Shown: positions 33,086 to 56,179 of the stretch, piece after piece
Numbering within the stretch: the stretch's first letter is position 1
Layout of the letters: every line of letters starts with the position of its first letter
Source: Lumbricus rubellus
Lineage: Eukaryota > Annelida > Clitellata > Crassiclitellata > Lumbricidae
Assembly: GCA_945859605.1 (NCBI GenBank)
Contig: OX243822.1
Location: 12,701,533 to 12,765,532 of the forward strand
Length of the DNA: 64,000 nt
Reading direction: 5' to 3'
Notes under the pieces: model-generated
What the model saw: the letters and a program-made list of their open reading frames with translations, nothing else
What the model was told of the DNA's origin: nothing
The model's database searches: none
Made by a program: the position numbers and the translations under genes

Positions 33086-34975
33086 GCCTAGTCAGACGGC
33101 TTGGTTGGATGATGTTTAGGAGATATCGAAGGAACTTTGAAACCTCATTGTGGTTTGCCTTTTGGTACGGAAAAGACGCGGCCATGCGGTTTGCGACCTG
33201 AGTTTCTTATTCCCTCCAGGATGGGGGGGGGGGGGGGGTGGATGTGTCGTATCTAATATAAAAAAATCATAAAAATTCTGGAGGACATTATCAGAGGCAG
33301 CTGAGTTCATATAATTATAATACACATATTTATGTATTTGGACGAGATCGTGGATAATATATACAAGATAGATTTGGCATGTGTATATAAATATATAATA
33401 ATTATATGGGCTGGATTTAGGATTAGGCTACATTAGGACCTACAATGTAGGCTATATGGACTGGATATCGGATAAGCTTAAAATAAATTATAGGGGCCTA
33501 ATTATATATAGGCTACACATAATATATTATAAGGAATAAAGGATGCACTGCACTTTAAATGGACATCAATTTCTCCTATTGCATAATTATTATGGCCATC
33601 AGTTCCAGATCCACCACGTCTAGGGTATAATAATCGAAGTACTTTATAATTGTTGACTCTATAGATGACATAATTCGTGCCATTAAATTAGCTCAAGAAA
33701 CAAAAAGACGCTAAGATTCTCTTTAATGTGCTGAACAAATACAACCTGATCACGACAGGTATTCTGATTTTAAAACATTAAAACGTCCCATCGGCACAAA
33801 TTATGGTGCCATTGCTCTTAAAGTCAACAACGAATTAGCTTCACCTGCCCTACGAGCAATTTAACCCTCGACATTTTCCTGATTCACACACATCAACGGC
33901 GCTTTACCACGCACGTTATGCACTCTAATGTGGACGTAAGCGATACATTAATGACGACTAATTGTTCCCACTCTGACACGAAGCTCGTTAAGTTTACATC
34001 ACTTCAGGAGGTAGTGCACCGTAGTGCCGACAACGCTCTGAGTCTATCTCAGCTTCTATCTCTGCCTCCCTGTCTGTTTCTGTGCATGTAAGTCTCTAGC
34101 CTCCTCTGGCCTTGTGCAAGAGTTGCAGATTTTTATTGAATAATTCGGATGAAAGCGCGTCTCAGTGGATACTGTCAAAGCTTTAAGCAGAACATTTTGG
34201 GCTATGATGCAGTGGTTCTAACACAGACTAGACGGGGATAGATAGATAATTATATGGATGGATGGATAAATGGATGGATGGATAGATGGATAGATAGATG
34301 AATGGATAGAAAGATAGATAGGCGGACAGACAGAGAGACAAATAGACAGACAGACAGACAGTCAAATAGACAGACAGGCACTTATCGCACTATGACAGTG
34401 CCAGTCCCAAGTCTGGACAAAGGAGGAGGGCGAAATCAATCGCCTTGGTTATGACACAGTGACGCTAAAATAGAGCAGTCAGTAGCATACATAAAGCAGG
34501 CCAATGAACCGTTTCGAAAGCAAAACTAGAAGACTACCGACCAATCAGAGAACTTCTGATGAGATCAACAACAACTTCTTTGGGTTTCCCCCGCAATGGA
34601 AATACTTCGCCTACAGTGCGGCGTATTATTTTAAAATCAGTGCACTTCAAATAAATAATTATATTCAGAAGTGCTTCCGCTGATTAGGCCTAGATGACAT
34701 AGTAATTGTTTACTTTTTACACATCGTGTAGCCTATGTATCAGCAGAAATGTCAGATGTTTTCATTGCTTTGAACTTCTTAAGTGGCACGAATTCGGATC
34801 TAACAGTGTTGGAATCAATTCGGATCTTGCGCAGGTCGACAATAACTATTACAATTGACGAAAAGCTGGAGATAATTTCAGGCAAGCGTGGAGTGTAAAG
34901 TCGTATTCTGTGGGCCTGCATGGCCAGAAAAGATGGCGGTGCCATATCGAGAACGATTCGTGGTTTAAAACCGAG
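33086..34975. other. Non-coding upstream region of TIR-STING gene C
   Basis: Contains a G-run near 33223, AT-rich 'ATATATAATAATTATAT'-like DNA and a GATG/GATA/GACA microsatellite (about 34240-34380). I could not find the leader block shared by genes A and B here. An open frame extends upstream of the chosen start to 34910 but has no protein similarity I recognise. Confidence 0.5.
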
Positions 34976-41870
<6,895 letters not shown>

Positions 41871-42066
41871 CTACAGAGAGTGGTAGCGCCAGCTGCAATT
41901 TCAGCAGGTAGCGCAGAGCTGAAAGTGATTTGAAAAATTGCCCGGTCTCTTTGGGCCAAAGGCTTCTAGGTATCAGTGCTTATTCAAGTGTCAAGAATGA
42001 ATGCCGGGTCTGAGACCCTGACAGACCCGGTTCACTTTCAGCCCTGAGGTAGCGTCAGGGTCGTGA

Positions 42067-42366
42067 CAGGGCTTTAAAATAATTTGTAGGTCTGCGCAAC
42101 TCCGACGGCGGCCTTTATCCAGGTAGAAATTTCTGTCGACCTTTTTTTGTCTTTCGGCCGAAATTTCGGGAAAATTAACCATTTTTGCCCCTCTTCTTCC
42201 ACTTCCCGTCCCCTATACCAAATTAGGCCCCTAATCCAACGTCGTAAAACGACGATCTTCTTTTTAAAACTAATTTGCACTGCACAAGATTAGACTGCTT
42301 CTACAACTCCCCAAATCAATCAACAGTTGCACATTTTGTGCACAACTGCACGCTAAAAAAGCCCTG
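42067..42366. mobile_element. hAT non-autonomous element, 300 bp
   Basis: Ends CAGGGCTTTAAAAT / TAAAAAAGCCCTG; 8-bp duplication GGTCGTGA (42059-42066) / GGTCGTGG (42367-42374), one mismatch. Confidence 0.85.
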
Positions 42367-43492
42367 GGTCGTGGGAGTTATTTAACAGGTCGACGAAATG
42401 AATTGTAAAACAGATACTAGGAATCCCAAAGGATTTTTTCGCAGGTCATAAATCAGGTCAGGAACCAGACAATGACCGACGCCACTGACAACTGTTGCAG
42501 CTGGATATAAATTATTAAGCCGAAGTGGTTGTCGAGTGAGACCAGTTTAAAAAACATCCCAACTGGATAAGGGTCGAGAGTAAACGTCCACTTAATCGAT
42601 TGTGCTAGCATCTAACTACATGACGCTGCCCTAGCAGTTATCCTATTAGCTACCAGACAACAGCGCGGCCTTAAATCGAGCAGATAACATCATTCCACTG
42701 TGATCAATCTTAAGACAAAACACTGGTCGTCTGTAGGCTAATATTATGTAGGGCTGTATGTATGTATATTTATATATTTATATAGGCCATGGGTATGTGC
42801 AATGAATTAAAGTATTTGTAGAAGACTTTTTAAAGATCTGTTTATAAGAATAAATTATAAATTTTATATAATTATGTTAAGTAAGAAATGTTATTGTTTT
42901 TTGTACGTAGCCTATCGTCAACTTATTCCTTCAGCTAGTAGCGTGATCGTTGTTTTTGTAAGAAGAGCTTGGGTTAGGCACCATTTTTGCCATGCCTCGT
43001 GATGTTCTGTGAGTGTACTTCCCGATGTTCTGTACCTATGTTCCCTTGTTCCATGTTCCTCATGTTCTTTGCTTCTTGTTCCATGTGCATTACCCTTAAG
43101 AAGTAGTTTACTGAACGATTTGCTGCACTTTATACAACCACCGTTGTATAGAGTCAGGAGCGCTTCTGAGTTCAGTACTGTACGGTAGTCACATTGAAGA
43201 GGCGCTGTATAAATTCTTTAATGAATGAGTCATGAACGAGTCTTACGGTTATACTGACTCTACACGTTCTACACAGTCTTTGAGAACGTATGTAGCCTAT
43301 ACCGTCGTTCAATGCATCAATGCCGTCTGTAGCTTATCCGTGTGCCTCGGCCTATCGTTCGGCTTTTCAAATAGGACCTACGGTCCTACCAGGCTTACAA
43401 CTATGGCTTCTCTCGATTTTGAACTCGCTTCGTCTAGCTTAGTATGTGTTATTTCCATAGGCGTAACTTTCTATTGTGACGGTGGTATCAAG

Positions 43493-43531
<39 letters not shown>

Positions 43532-43689
43532 CCACCAATTTCAAAGTGAAATTAATTGTGTAAGCGAATATTCTCAAGTTATAGATCTAACTCAAGGAGA
43601 ATGAGGTTTGAAACACAGTAGTTATTTTTAAATTAAAGTACACGTTGCAGTAGGTCTATAGGTGTAGAAACAACCATTTAATTATTACA
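42367..43689. other. Intergenic between TIR-STING array and F-box genes
   Basis: No gene recognised. A 3' SINE I fragment lies near 43155-43225. 43245-43370 resembles 63070-63180 upstream of N3 (shared 'ATACTGACTCT', 'CAATGCATC(A/G)ATGCCG' and 'CCTATCCGTGTGCCTCGGCC'-type strings), marking an edge of the segmental duplication. An AATC microsatellite lies near 43493-43530. Confidence 0.55.
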
Positions 43690-44275
43690 TGAGATGTTGC
43701 AACACGGCAACTTCAATGTCCGTAGGCTACAAGAAATATTTACAATAACGACCATTGTTACACAAGATGTTGGACCCTATTGCAACCCGTTAGTTTCAAA
43801 GTTATTGTAGCAGGCTAGTTATAACAACGACCATTTTATTACACGAGATGTTGGACCCTATTGCACCACGGTAGTTTTAAAGTCCTTGTGGCAGACTAGG
43901 TAAAAGTAACAATAATTTATTACACAAGATGTTGGACCCTATTGCAATCCGTTAGTTTCAAAGTCATTGTATCAGGCTAGTTATAACAACGACCATTTTA
44001 TTACACGAGATGTTGGACCCTATTGCACCACGGTAGTTTTAAGGTTCTTGTGGCAGGCTAGGTAAAAGTAACAATAATTTATTACACAAGATGTTGGACC
44101 CTATTGCAACCCGTTAGTTTCAAAGTCATTGTAGCAGGCTAGTTATAACAACGACCATTTTATTACACGAGATGTTGGACCCTATTGCACCACGGTAGTT
44201 TTAAGGTTCTTGTGGCAGGCTAGGTATAAATAACAACCATTTGTTACACGAGATGTTGAGCCCTATGCAACTTCT
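43690..44275. repeat. 81-bp tandem repeat in the 3' flank of N1, about seven copies
   Basis: 'ACGAGATGTTGGACCCTATT' or a near variant recurs about every 81 bp (about 43765, 43846, 43927, 44008, 44089, 44170, 44250). The copies alternate between two subtypes. Most contain TTTATT on the + strand, that is AATAAA on the strand of gene N1. Related copies lie downstream of N2 (51600-51900) and one degenerate copy downstream of N3 (about 57890-57990). Confidence 0.88.
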
Positions 44276-44324
44276 ACTATGATAATTATCCCCATCATCA
44301 ACGTCCTTTCGAGTGGATACAGCC

Positions 44325-47300
44325 TTACATGAATCGGACGATGAGTAGGCCACTTTCACCGGATTTGTAGACACAGACATTCAGGATCTCATCCCTCTCT
44401 CTATTGTAGTGTAGATGATGGCGAAGGACTGATGGTGCGCCATTCGGAAAGATAGTTAGGCAGGGATTGAACTCGGAATCTAAGAGAGTGGCGCCTTTCT
44501 GCGGACTACTTATCGACATCCTACCATACCTGTCGGGGCCACCCACAAAACTCCCTTCACCATACGTTGATGTGTACTGTCGTTGGATTTTCCGATCCGT
44601 GCTGATTTCCGTTATTACTCTTTCAGAGTCATCGCCGTTGATAGAAGCCAATATCAGGTTTCCATTTGATTTCTGAATCACTTTGTCAACGTATCTGAAA
44701 TTTCTGAATCCACGAACTTCTACAGACTTCACCAGGGAACCAGCCTTATTGTAGAGACTTACTGAGACTGGTTCGTGTCCATTTGGCACAGCAAGAACTC
44801 CACCGTTTGACACAGATATGGAATGAATTGGCAGCTTTAGATCACTGATCAACGGTGAACTGTTATACTGGTGTTCTTTGCCTTTTGTAACTCGTAAAAC
44901 TGAAGGATATTGTGACTCCATGTTCAGGCAAAGTACATAGAGACAGTTTGACACGTTGCAAGCCTCTATATCAACCGGACGTGTTTCTGGTAGCGCAATG
45001 ACATCTTTCACCTTCATCTCTGCGATATTGTCTTTCACCTGTGACATATTGTTGCGGTCGTAAACATTAACGATGCCTTGCTGATCATCTTTTCCACAGA
45101 GCATGAATATTTCTCCCCTCAACATAGTGACTTTTCGCACAAAAAGGTCGATCGTAATTTCAGGCACGAAATCCACAATATCCGGGAATATATCTACAAA
45201 ATGGAATTTCTTTTATAAATTACGCAACGAAGTTTATGTGTCCCTTGCATGCATTAGAATAGCCTATACATTCTAGATGAAAATGCGAATGACGATAATT
45301 TTAGATTGTGAAAAAAAGTCGTAAGTCCTAACGTCAACGCGGAAGATGCCGTTTGCTCACTTATTTTTTCCGTGGAAAGAAATATAAGATGGAGACATAA
45401 TGAAGAAATTAATAGATAGTGTTTTAAATTGACCTTCATCATCATCATCATCATCATCATCACGGGCCGTGGGTTGAGAGTTCGTACATAGGTATCCAAT
45501 GGACCTTATAACAAACTTAAACTGAACACGAGTCCATGAAATCAATCTACTGTTTGGCCTATTCCATCCAATTATATTAGTTACTGCTATCCTGTGTGGA
45601 CTTTTGGTCTGCTACGCGGAGATTGTTATCGGTTGAAACTTAATTCGGTCGAGAAAGTTACATAAAGGTAGGCCTAAAGGCCTACAAGTGATCTTGAGAA
45701 AAGTCCTACGTCCACAAATGATTATTGCTCTGTGTCTTTGATATTCTCTCGAATTGTCGTGTATGAACTTCTGAACTTTGGAATGAGACCAATATGAAGA
45801 TGCATTGTATTGTATCAAATGCATTTGTATTGTATTGTATTGTATCAAATGCATTTGTATTGTATTGTATCAAATGCATTTGTATTGTATTGTATCAAAT
45901 GCACTTGTATTGTATTGTTTAAAATGCATTTGTATTGTATTGTACAAAATGCATTTTTATTGTATTGTATCAAATGCATTTGTATTGCATAGGCTAATTG
46001 TTGGTGGTGCCTTCAATTGATATCGCAATTGCAAATGATAGGCTAGGGCCTAATCTTCTGGACAATCCAGGTCTACTTCACCGCTAATTTATATTGCCTT
46101 GAGACTCTAGCAGTAGATTTAATCAGCCTGCATTTCGCAATACTATCGCAGCACACATAAGAGCGGGCCGTGTGTAATTGCGTGAATCAGTTGTCGCGGA
46201 ACCTTTCGGGCCATGTGCTTCTCATGCACAGAAGTTATTCTAATTGATTAATTTCAAGAACTAACTCGCATGCACAGAAGTCTTCTAGGCTAATTCTATT
46301 GCTATCAATTTCAAGAACTGTGTGGCGTAAAACACATCTGTTACATTCAAAATGTTACGAGGCATAAAAACACATCTGTTACATTCAAAATTGATTAATT
46401 TCAAGAACTAACCCATGCCGTCCAGAATTCTGTGAACTTTGGTTACAAATTCGTTGTTCGATAGGATTCTTTGCCAATTCAAACAGACATCTTTAAGTCT
46501 GTTTATCACCAGATAGGTTTTTTCTCTCCAGGCACTTTTGATGAGCCTCATGTCCACGACTTCCGCAACTATGACTTTAAGCAGGATACGCTGAAGTTGC
46601 TTGATCGGAATATCTTGAAGCTACAGTTAGTAAGTTTTAAAATATAAGTTTATAACTGTTAAGTCACATAACAGTTATAACTTATGTGGCATAAAAACAC
46701 ATCTGTTGCATTCAAAATGTTACGTGGCATAAAAACACATCTGTTGCATTCAAAATGTTACGTGGCATAAAAACACATCTGTTGCATTCAAAATGTTACG
46801 TGGCATAAAACATATCTGTTGCATTCAAAATGTTACGTGGCATAAAACATATCTGTTACATTCAAAATGTTACGTGGCATAAAAACACATCTGTTGCATT
46901 CAAAATGTTACGTGGCATAAAACATATCTGTTACATTCAAAATGTTACGTGGCATAAAAACACATATGTTACATTCAAAATGTTACGTGGCATAAAAACA
47001 CATATGTTACATTCAAAATGTTACGTGGCATAAAAACACATCTGTTACATTCAAAATGTTATGTTGGGTAAAAAACACATCTGTTGCATTCAAAATGTTA
47101 CGTGGCATAAAACACATATGTTGCATTAGAAATGTTATGTGGGGGTAAAACACATCTGTTGCATTCAAAATGTTACGTGCACGGCGTAAAAACGCATTTG
47201 TTGCATTCAAAATGTTACGTGGGGTAAAAACGCATATGATGCTTTCAAAATGTAACTTGGCATAAAAAACATATGTTGCATTCAAAATGTTACGTGGCAT

Positions 47301-49654
47301 AAAAACACCCCCGTTACAATCAAACTGTTATGTGGGGTAAAACACATCTGCTGCATTCAAAATGTTATGTGGCATAAAAACACATCTGTTGCATTCAAAA
47401 TGTTATGTGGGGTAAAAACACAACTGTTACATTCAAACTGTTATGTGGGGTAAAAACACATCTGTTACATTCAAAATGTTACGTGGCATAAAAACACATA
47501 TGTTGCATTCAAAATGTTATGTGGCATAAAAACACATCTGTTGCATTCAAAATGTGATGTAGGATAAAAATGCATCTGTGACATTCAAAATGTTATGTGG
47601 TGTAAAAACACATCTGTTGCATTCAAAATGTTATGTGGTGTAAAAACACATCTGTTGCATTCAAAATGTTATGTGGGGTAAAAACACAACTGTTACATCC
47701 AAACTGTTATGTGGGGTAAAAACACAACTGTTACATCCAAACTGTTATGTGGGGTAAAAACACAACTGTTACATCCAAACTGTTATGTGGGGTAAAAACA
47801 CATCTGTTACATTCAAACTGTTATGTGGGGTAAAAACACATCTGTTACATTAAAAATGTTATGTGGGGTAAAAACACATATGTTGCATTCAAACTGTTAT
47901 GTGGGGTAAAAACACATCTGTTACATTAAAAATGTTATGTGCACGGCGTAAAAACGCATTTGTTGCATTCAAAATGTTACGTGGGGTAAAAACGCATATG
48001 ATGCTTTCAAAATGTAACGTGGCATAAAAAACATATGTTGCATTAGAAATGTTACGTGGCATAAAAACACATATGTTGCATTCAAAATGTTATGTGGCGT
48101 AAAAACACATAGGCCTATGTTGCATTCAAAATGTTACGTGGCATAAAAACACACCCGTTACATTCAAACTGTTATGTGGGGTAAAAACACAACTGTTACA
48201 TCCAAACTGTTATGTGGCGTAAAAACACATAGGCCTATGTTGTATTCAAAATGTTACGTGGCATAAAAACACACCCGTTACATTCAAACTGTTATGTGGG
48301 GTAAAAACACAACTGTTACATCCAAACTGTTATGTGGCGTAAAAACACATAGGCCTATGTTGTATTCAAAATGTTATGTGGGTTACCGTTGTGTTGCTCG
48401 GGTGGGTGAGTTTTGCACGTTTGGTTTTAGGCTCATTTCCTTCTTGTTGCTGGAATACTGTTAAAGAAAAATGAAAGCATTTAAGTCCGAGTTATTTTCA
48501 TTTATTTATTTAATTGTTTATTTACCGCCTTTTGCTATTACGCCCCTTCAAGCTCTCTACTCAGAAGTGCTCCCGACTATAGCGCGGGCGCTGCATCGGA
48601 GTTTCACGCCGAAGCGCACGAGCAATGAGGGCGAAGGATTTGCTCAAGGTCCCCCCGCGGCGGCTTGAGGTGGATTCGAACCTGGAAACGTTCGGTTCCA
48701 AGGCATCGAACTCACCACTACCTACACCACCGCACCCCACTCGATATGCCAACTATTGGTCTCGATAATAATAATTATTGTAGGGCCTATACAATGTATA
48801 GAGTGATGAGACCACGGGCTACTAATAGCATGAAAAGAGATAGTGGGTCTAAACTCGTGCCATTATACTTTACTGAATATGCATCAAAACTAAGTAGACA
48901 TATTATTATGTGTAGCTACATGTAGTTATGATTATAATACAACCAGGTGTTTATCAATGGAAATAAAAATTATATCCTTGTACAATGTAGCCTACATGTA
49001 GGCCTAGTTCTGAAGTCGCCATATTTATAAACAGTAGCGTAACCAGGATTTTTCGTTTGGGGGTTGGGGGGGGGGCAGAGGCGTAGCGACCGCCCTCCGT
49101 ACCCTCCGACCGAAAGGGGCTCCCGGCAAGGAAGGGCCCCCTAAAAGTGCCAAAAAATGAATGAAATTACTAAAAATAAATTTAAAAAAGGTCATCAAAT
49201 TTTTTGGACGGCGAATATGAAATTTTCCAGAGATTTTGGCAAAAAAAGTCATCAACTTTTTCGGACGCCAAATTGATGAAATTTTTCCGACATTTTGGCC
49301 GGATGACTAAAAAAAAGGTCGTCAGAAATTTCGGACATTAGGCTCGGAGGGGGCCACGTTCGTTCTTGCTACGGCCGGGGGGGGCTTAAGCCATGAGCAT
49401 GACGAGTGCGGTAGCATATTTAGCCGTAAGCATACAGCGGCTTGATTTGTTTGAGGAGGGGGCTTCGGCTTCCTTTGTGGGGGGGGGGCTTACGACGCCA
49501 ATCCTGCCCATAACCGACACTTAGGTCCTCGATACTACAGTTATGCCAAAGACACTAATTAAAGACGTTCATGAAGTAACTTACACACTGAGTCTCCCTT
49601 CGCTGGTTCGTCGTCATTGTTTGATGTTCGTTCCTTCGACTCGTAAAGACCCAT
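44325..49654 (-). CDS. F-box-like / beta-propeller protein, N1
   Basis: Exons on the - strand: 49654-49585, 48457-48387, 46620-46413 and 45193-44325; 1218 nt, 405 residues, intron phases 1,0,1. Residues 1-47 are polar and charged (MGLYESKERTSNNDDE at the start; FQQQEGNEPKTKRAKL in exon 2 resembles a basic nuclear signal). Exon 3 holds an F-box-like helical segment: LQDIPIKQLQRILLK, a helical insert, then LKDVCLNWQRIL, matching the LPxExLxxI...LxxVCxxW pattern. Residues about 117-405 form a beta-sheet-rich domain with repeating blades (EIFMLCGKDDQQGIVNVYDR; VSVSLYNKAG), most like an NHL/WD-type beta-propeller. By family analogy it may be a substrate adaptor of a SCF ubiquitin ligase; this is inference. 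The start is six codons upstream of the Ser that aligns with codon 2 of N2 and N3. The donor of exon 3 (GTTAGT) is weaker than in the paralogues. Confidence 0.75.
45795..45995. repeat. Tandem repeat of TGTATTGTAT-CAAATGCATT units in N1 intron 3
   Basis: Eight variants of TATCAAATGCATTTGTATTG separated by short TGTAT runs. Frames read through it are artefacts. Confidence 0.9.
46690..48375. repeat. 39-bp minisatellite in N1 intron 2, over 40 copies
   Basis: The unit is roughly AACACATCTGTTGCATTCAA followed by AATGTTACGTGGCATAAA, with variants GGGGTAAAAA and TAACATTTTG-type changes. Two further units lie at about 46325-46400, on the other side of exon 3. Higher-order blocks occur, for example CACATAGGCCTATGTTG near 48106, 48226 and 48346. 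The last unit merges into the splice donor of exon 2. Confidence 0.95.
48540..48741 (-). mobile_element. tRNA-derived SINE, family I, in N1 intron 1
   Basis: - strand head GGGTGCGGTGGTGTAGGTAG, box B AGGTTCGAATCCACC, tail GGGAGCACTTCTGAGTAGAG then CTTGAAGGGGCG. Confidence 0.85.
49076..49377. mobile_element. hAT-like element related to 17572-17904
   Basis: Begins CAGAGGCGTAGCGACCGCCC and ends TTCTTGCTACGGCCG, matching both ends of 17572-17904. It sits in a G-rich stretch, so the target duplication (G-run on both sides) is not informative, and it may be nested in another repeat starting near 49032 (CAGTAGCGTAACCAGG). Confidence 0.6.
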
Positions 49655-49904
49655 GGTTGGCAGTGGGACCTGCGGAAAAGCGCTTCCTCTTGCCACAACC
49701 AATGCGAATAAAATGCAGGAAACACGGATTTCGATGTACAGAAACGCTGTGATAATCGACAGAGTGGAGTTGACTTTTAAAAGCAAACCCGCTAGGTCAA
49801 AAGTTGTAGAGGAATTACAGGATGTAACTTTTTAACTGAAAGTAGGGCCTTAGTTGTTAAATTAAAGATGTCGGCCCTACACGAAACCAACGATCTTTGA
49901 AACT

Positions 49905-49960
49905 GTAGATGACGTCAGGTCTAATGACGTATTGATGAAATTAAATTGTGACGTCACAAA
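49905..49960 (-). promoter_or_regulatory. Paired CRE-like sites upstream of N1
   Basis: TGACGTCA occurs at 49910-49917 and 49949-49956, about 260-300 bp upstream of the N1 start codon. The same octamer and neighbouring sequence recur upstream of N2 and N3. TGACGTCA is the palindromic consensus for CREB/ATF-type bZIP factors. Confidence 0.6.
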
Positions 49961-51599
49961 ATGCAGTCAAAATAAAAATAGTAATCGTTGGGATCAATTA
50001 AACGATTAGTGCAAAGTAAGTAAATAAGTAAGAATATTCTTTATTTGACCACCAGCAAACGCACAGTACTTTACAGAGGAAATAAATAATAATACAAAAA
50101 CATTTATGCAAGGTTATACGACATTCGCTTAATAAAACTTCTTTTGGCAAAAGAATCGACTCTTGGAAGGGTTTGATTAAGTGGCCTAGGTCGAGTATTG
50201 TAACTTGTAAGGAGTAGCCTAACCTTTTGAGGAGGGAGGAGGTCGTGAAGAATGTGACAAGGAGTTAAGGAGATAGAGCGGAAAAGAGCAGAATCAGCTC
50301 TCGAACGCAGTGCGTCAAAACTAATCGGTTGGAAGGAAGCTTGAACTGGTTAATTTTCTTAAAAGATTAGAGTTTATTAAAGAGATAAGTAGGCTAAGTA
50401 AATGAGTAATTTAGTTGATCCTAATAATCAAGTTGACACACCGCAACCAGTAACAGTTTAATACAGTTCTGCAGTACAGAACATGAAAAGTATGAATGTT
50501 TGACAAAAACCGGCATTGTTATAAATGCTCCTACGGAGCAGAGAGAGAACTTGTTTAATTATGTGCAATTGTGCATGTGCAAACCCTCGGATGAAATTCC
50601 TTTTGTCCATAGTTGGCAAATCAAAATCTTGTGGACGTGGTCTGATAGCATAGGCCTACTGATGTTTCATCAGGGTATGGATTGCCGCTTTTCAAAAATT
50701 TAGGTGAGCCTTTTTCAGACAAGGCACCAGTATTTCTATTTGGACGCAACGCCACCGCGCGACTTTATGGGGACATTTGTCAACTTCATTGTAGGCAGCC
50801 AGAGGAAGACTCTGCTTTGGAGGAGACTTTGTTTGGGTGGGAAACTTTATATCGTGACACCGGCAACAGTTCGAACGCAGCATCGACTATAGACTTGTCT
50901 ACTGCCACTTCATAGATAGAATATTCCCATACACCTTTCTCTACTTTTCGAACGTTACTTAGCTTGAGCGTTATTCTTGTACTCGTCGTCGATACTTAGG
51001 CGCTAAACGGTTAGCGGCAACATTATTTAACACCAACACCACAAAAAAGGAAAGTAACCGGAAGTTAAAGGAGCATAGTAAAATGACTTAGACTAGAGTT
51101 AGATTATCCTACAAATCAAATAGTAGCCTAAAGCATGGGAAAACATCCATGTTTCACTTTTAATTTAACAATTTGCTATTGCAAATTTAGTAGTAATTAT
51201 ACAGTTTTTATTTTCCAGTTAATATCTCAGTCTCTGTTAGCCCGGATTCTTCAGTTTCAGTTCTAGTCACAGGTTAACTGCCAACCATTTCCAATTCTTT
51301 ATTAATTTTCAGTTACAGCTTCAGTTCAAAGAAATAACACTGGATGCCTGTTCGTACAAATCTTTGGGAAACATTATTAGGCTCCTCACTATAAAAAAAT
51401 TCAGCAATAATATCTGATGGTTGCTAAAAAAATGTTGGCAGCTAAAGTGTAGCATATCCGATTTCAACGGTAAACTTTAGAGCAGAATTGCTCAGAATTA
51501 AGCTCAAGAAGCAACAAGTTATTTCTTAGTTAAGCGAATTGTGCAATCGAATTCTCAAGTTATAACTCAAGAAGAATGAGGTCTGCAACGATTTCAGTA
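49961..51599. other. Intergenic between N1 and N2
   Basis: No gene recognised. 50040-50300 resembles the 3' end of a retroelement on the - strand (TTCTTTATTTGACCACCAGC start, as in other 3' ends here). 50420-50490 has a SINE II-like 3' fragment ('GTTGACACACCGCAACC'). A relic of the giant-palindrome family lies at about 50800-50870. 50940-51350 resembles 57340-57640 downstream of N3 (shared 'ATTCTTGTACTCGTC', 'CAGTTTCAGTT'). Confidence 0.5.
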
Positions 51600-51900
51600 T
51601 AATAATGACCTTTATTACACGACATATTGAACCATATTGCAACACGGTAGTTTTGAAGTTCTTTTAACAGTAAGAATAAAAATAACGACCTTTATTACAC
51701 GTCTTATTGAACCATATTGCAACCCGGTAGTTTTAAAGTTCTTGTAGTAGTAAGAATAAAATTTGCGACAGTAATTACACGAGATGTTGAACCCTATTGC
51801 AACCCGATAGTTTTGCAGTCCATGTAGCAGTATAATTATAGGTATATTAACGACCATTATTAGGCTACACGAGATGTTGAACTCTACAACTACAGTACTA
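51600..51900. repeat. 81-bp family repeats in the 3' flank of N2, about four copies
   Basis: Degenerate copies of the unit at 43690-44275, for example 'TTTATTACACGACATATTGA' and 'ATTGCAACCCG(G/A)TAGTTTT'. Two of them carry AATAAA on the - strand. Confidence 0.82.
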
Positions 51901-51930
51901 TCCTCAACATTCTTTCAAGTGGATATAGTT

Positions 51931-55808
<3,878 letters not shown>

Positions 55809-56124
55809 AGCTTATAGGCCCAAGGATTGCAGTATAGGACCTAAGGATAGCAGGAGGCTAGGACCCACGGAAAAGCGCTTCCTCTTGCCACAATCAATGT
55901 GAATGAAATGCAGAAAACACTGAATGGATGTACGGTAAGTTAACGCTGTGAGAATCGGCAGATGAACAAAATTTGAATTGACTTTTCAAATGAAAGGAAA
56001 CCGCATAGATCAAACGTTGTAGAGGAATTAGGCTACATGATGTGATTTTTAGCTAAAAGTACGTAGTGCCTTATAGATAGTCAAGTTAAATATGTCAGCC
56101 AAACCAACTATCTTTGAAGTTGTC

Positions 56125-56172
56125 ACCGGTGACGTCACTGACTTATTGATGCCGTATTTTGTGACGTCACAC
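56125..56172 (-). promoter_or_regulatory. Paired CRE-like sites upstream of N2
   Basis: TGACGTCA at 56130-56137 and 56162-56169 (GTGACGTCACAC), about 320-360 bp upstream of the N2 start, in the same sequence setting as at N1 and N3 ('TTGTGACGTCACA(C/A)AAT'). Confidence 0.6.
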
Positions 56173-56179
56173 AATGGAG

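Noticed and set aside
33223..33239. G-run and similar homopolymer tracts (22230, 32463, 29110) as regulatory G-quadruplexes
   Set aside because: Isolated homopolymers with no spaced G-tracts or gene association.
45254..45499. Open frame upstream of N1 exon 4 as a coding extension
   Set aside because: It reads through an ATC/GAT microsatellite and is not conserved in N2 or N3; the exon boundary at 45193 keeps frame with exon 3.
46690..48375. Regularly repeated about 39-bp units that could suggest a CRISPR array
   Set aside because: No unique spacers lie between units, units are contiguous and variable, and the setting is an intron of an animal gene. It is a minisatellite.
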